DNA from: Gibbula magus
Taxonomy: Eukaryota; Mollusca; Gastropoda; Trochida; Trochidae
Direction of reading: 5' to 3'
NCBI GenBank assembly: GCA_936450465.1
Contig: OW388296.1
Span: 17,030,526 to 17,094,525, forward strand
Length of the DNA stretch: 64,000 bases
Below, in pieces: positions 61,870 to 64,000 of this stretch (positions are counted from its first letter, which is position 1; each line of letters begins with the position of its first letter). Under the pieces are notes generated by a model. It worked only from the letters and a program-made list of their open reading frames with translations, did no database searches and had not been told where the DNA came from. Made by a program: the position numbers and the translations under genes.

Positions 61870-62600
61870 CCCTAATTCACAGCAAAGATTGACCGTCATA
61901 CCCCATATGGACAGAAGAGTGTTTTGCTCCAAGCTATTTTTCTTTGCCCCTTTCGACTTCATTTCAGTGACAGACACTAATATTTATTTTGGACATTGCA
62001 AAGATTTCCTTTTCAGTCCCATATGGAAAGAGTAGAGTGTTTTTCCATTGGTATTTTACCTGTCTCTGTCACTGTCTGCCAATCGTTTTGCTATCAGTGC
62101 GTTGAATATTGCAGTTTACAAGTTTATATTGGACAAAGTGATGATGAAGATTGAATGCTAAGATCCATATATAAAAAACAATGTTTTATTCTAGACTGCC
62201 ATTTTCTGTTGTTCCCCATTCGTTGGTCGTCATTTGAAAGATAGGCACTGGTTCATTTTCTCTTGACAAAATAAACTACACATATCATAATACGTGAGCA
62301 AATAATGTAATGCCCTTTCAGTGTTACAAAAAATGAAATGAAAAAAAATCTGTTGAATCTTTATAATACAAAAGAGTTCCTGCTGCCCTTGGGTAGAAGT
62401 CTCTTCATGTAACAGGGATTTCTGAATGGAAATACAGACTTAATCTCCAGGCAGTTTTTCTGTCACACATGCTTCTACTTTTATTCATCGTCCTCATGTC
62501 AGTGAATTCTCATTTCATAGCAAAGTTTGACCATCAAGCCCCATATGGAAGGAAAGTCGTTTGCTCAAAGCAGTGTTTCCCTTAGTCCCTTGGCTTCTGT
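61870..62600. repeat. Two diverged copies of an approx. 75-bp repeat
   Basis: CAGCAAAGATTGACCGTCAT, then ACCCCATATGGACAGAAG at 61879, recurs as TAGCAAAGTTTGACCATCAA, then GCCCCATATGGAAGGAAAG at 62517. Both continue into GTTTTGCTCCAAGC-like sequence. The segment between is unrelated. Confidence 0.65.
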
Positions 62601-64000
62601 TCGTCTTGAGTGGGTTTACAAGGCCGGAACACCTTTGTGAATTAGTCATGCCTAACAGTTGATTGTTGTCTTTGATCTTGACTGTAGTGATTTACTCAGG
62701 TAATGAAAGGTAGTGGTTTGTAGTAATCATATTTATCATGCTTTTTCTTGGCTGTATTGTAGGTGTCTGTGTATGGTCACACTTGATGTTGGTAATTTGT
62801 GAAGTACATTGGTGAATACATGTTTACTTATTTACTTATTGTGTATTCATTCTCAGAGAGCATGAAGTCAGTAATTCTGTGGCGGCTTTCAGGAAATGTT
62901 ATGATTGTAACAAGATTTGTTTGAATTCATGCTGCAGTGATAGAAACTACCCGGTCTCAGATGGCCAACGACCAACACATGTTTTTATCAACAATTTTTT
63001 GGCAAAATATTCTAGTTTGGGGCCAGAATTGTTTAAAAAAATTGAACAAAATATAATTTGCACCACCGAATAAAACAGAGTTTCTGTGAAGATTTAGTGG
63101 ATCAATTTATTTTATATTTTAGAAATATATGATCAGCCTTTGATATTGTTACTGCAGTATAATTAGTGAAGTAATAATTTTATAACAATTTTAATAATGA
63201 CTTTAAATTGATGAAAATATTTAAAGTTGTAATATGTAAAGATATCTTTTAATAACTCTGATGAAATATTTTATTAACTATAAATCTTGTAGAATTGTTT
63301 AAGACTCAAAGAAATTTAGAAATTCAATTTAGTTTGCACTTGAAAAGTTTCAATTTCAGTTCAGTGGCTGAGGGTGTCTGAGCCGTAATGTCTCATTATT
63401 AGCAAACTGAGCGGAGCTGTAAAGCCAGACAGACGACCAGCGATAACAAAACCATATATTACACCACAATGGGAGAGCCGTCACTTGTGCAGTGTGAGTT
63501 GCAGCTTCGTGCGCATATGGACTGCCTCACAGTCTTAATCTCTGAATTGATTACCGGTAAATCAGAAAAGAGGTGATTCCTCTTAAAAATCATGCAATGG
63601 AGGTCCAAAATAAGAAAGGGTTTAGCTGCTAATAATTAGCCTGCTGAATTGATTGTGTGCAACCATCCTGGATTGCCAATCTACAGGAATATTCAAGGAT
63701 CCTTGAAACAGTTAACCTGAAAGTGAGGGACCTTAAACTAACTGGATTTAAATAGTTGTTCTGGCTTTACTTTTAGTGTCTTAGTATCTTGTCAAATATT
63801 TTATTTGAAATGGACTTTGTCTGCTGTAGAGGACTGTTCTACATACAGTAAGATATGGGTGCCTTGCTACACTGCATTTCAGTGCAGTACCACCCATGGT
63901 TATAAGAAGATTATCACGCTTTCTCCCCGCAATGTTATAATATTAGCCACCATGATATATAAATGAAACATCCTTGAAACAGCATTAAACCCCACCCCAC

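Larger units (their letters stand above)
43198..64000 (+). other. CELSR intron, at least 20.8 kb
   Basis: Begins with GTAAGTTT and runs past the window end. No exon with EGF or laminin-G pattern was recognised in any frame. Contents not listed separately are AT-rich unique sequence, including 43.2-46.6, 48.3-50.0, 54.7-57.6 and 57.8-61.8 kb. Small open frames are taken as incidental. A large intron directly after the cadherin-coding exon is usual for this gene family. Confidence 0.8.

Noticed and set aside
61435..62035. Possible second CELSR exon in the far intron
   Set aside because: Open frames here show no EGF, laminin-G or CELSR-like sequence, and part of the region is a duplicated repeat.

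Overview
The window is animal nuclear DNA, most likely from a mollusc and probably a bivalve. The protein-coding content is metazoan: an NXPE-family gene and a CELSR/Flamingo gene. Introns are GT-AG and large. The spaces between exons are full of Penelope-like elements, decayed LINEs, a decayed Crypton-type tyrosine recombinase and many small inverted-repeat (MITE-like) elements, a mix typical of bivalve genomes. The species call is inference. The gene-family calls rest on motifs read in the sequence.

Layout, left half. A 79-bp satellite-like array (about 108-2582) adjoins the 3' end of a minus-strand NXPE-family gene (coding 2899-10228). That gene is rebuilt here from three exons, including a short signal-anchor exon 1. 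Its introns hold dispersed repeats and an old TTAA-flanked MITE. A LINE fragment (10.4-10.9 kb), a large palindrome (13.2 kb) and a possible RFX X-box promoter with small minus-strand ORFs (15.6-16.1 kb) follow. Next comes a 3.1-kb minisatellite of 36-, 32- and 35-bp units (16.3-19.4 kb) whose long open frames are artefacts of repetition.

Middle. From 20.5 to 36.3 kb the sequence is mainly mobile-element debris. It includes a 2.5-kb element with inverted arms of about 230 bp, a nested MITE with a 9-bp target duplication, and a broken tyrosine-recombinase copy itself interrupted by an AGCGCT-rich hairpin element. There are also LINE pieces, a tandem Penelope-like arrangement with a recognisable hammerhead ribozyme core, a family of TTAA MITEs, and a 93-bp palindromic element with perfect 37-bp arms and a perfect 10-bp target duplication. 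Two phase-compatible small exons of an unrecognised minus-strand gene lie at 25.3-25.7 kb.

Right half. A plausible promoter and 5' leader with upstream ORFs (39.1-39.57 kb) leads into a 3.6-kb first coding exon of CELSR/Flamingo (39570-43197). This exon encodes the N-terminal region, a furin-like site and all nine cadherin repeats, and it ends at a consensus GTAAGT donor. The remaining 20.8 kb is the first part of its next intron. No further exon was recognised there, but it holds Penelope tail relics, MITEs, simple repeats and a perfect estrogen-response-element palindrome. The two genes encode a type II membrane or secretory-pathway protein and a planar-cell-polarity adhesion receptor; nothing in the sequence links them functionally.
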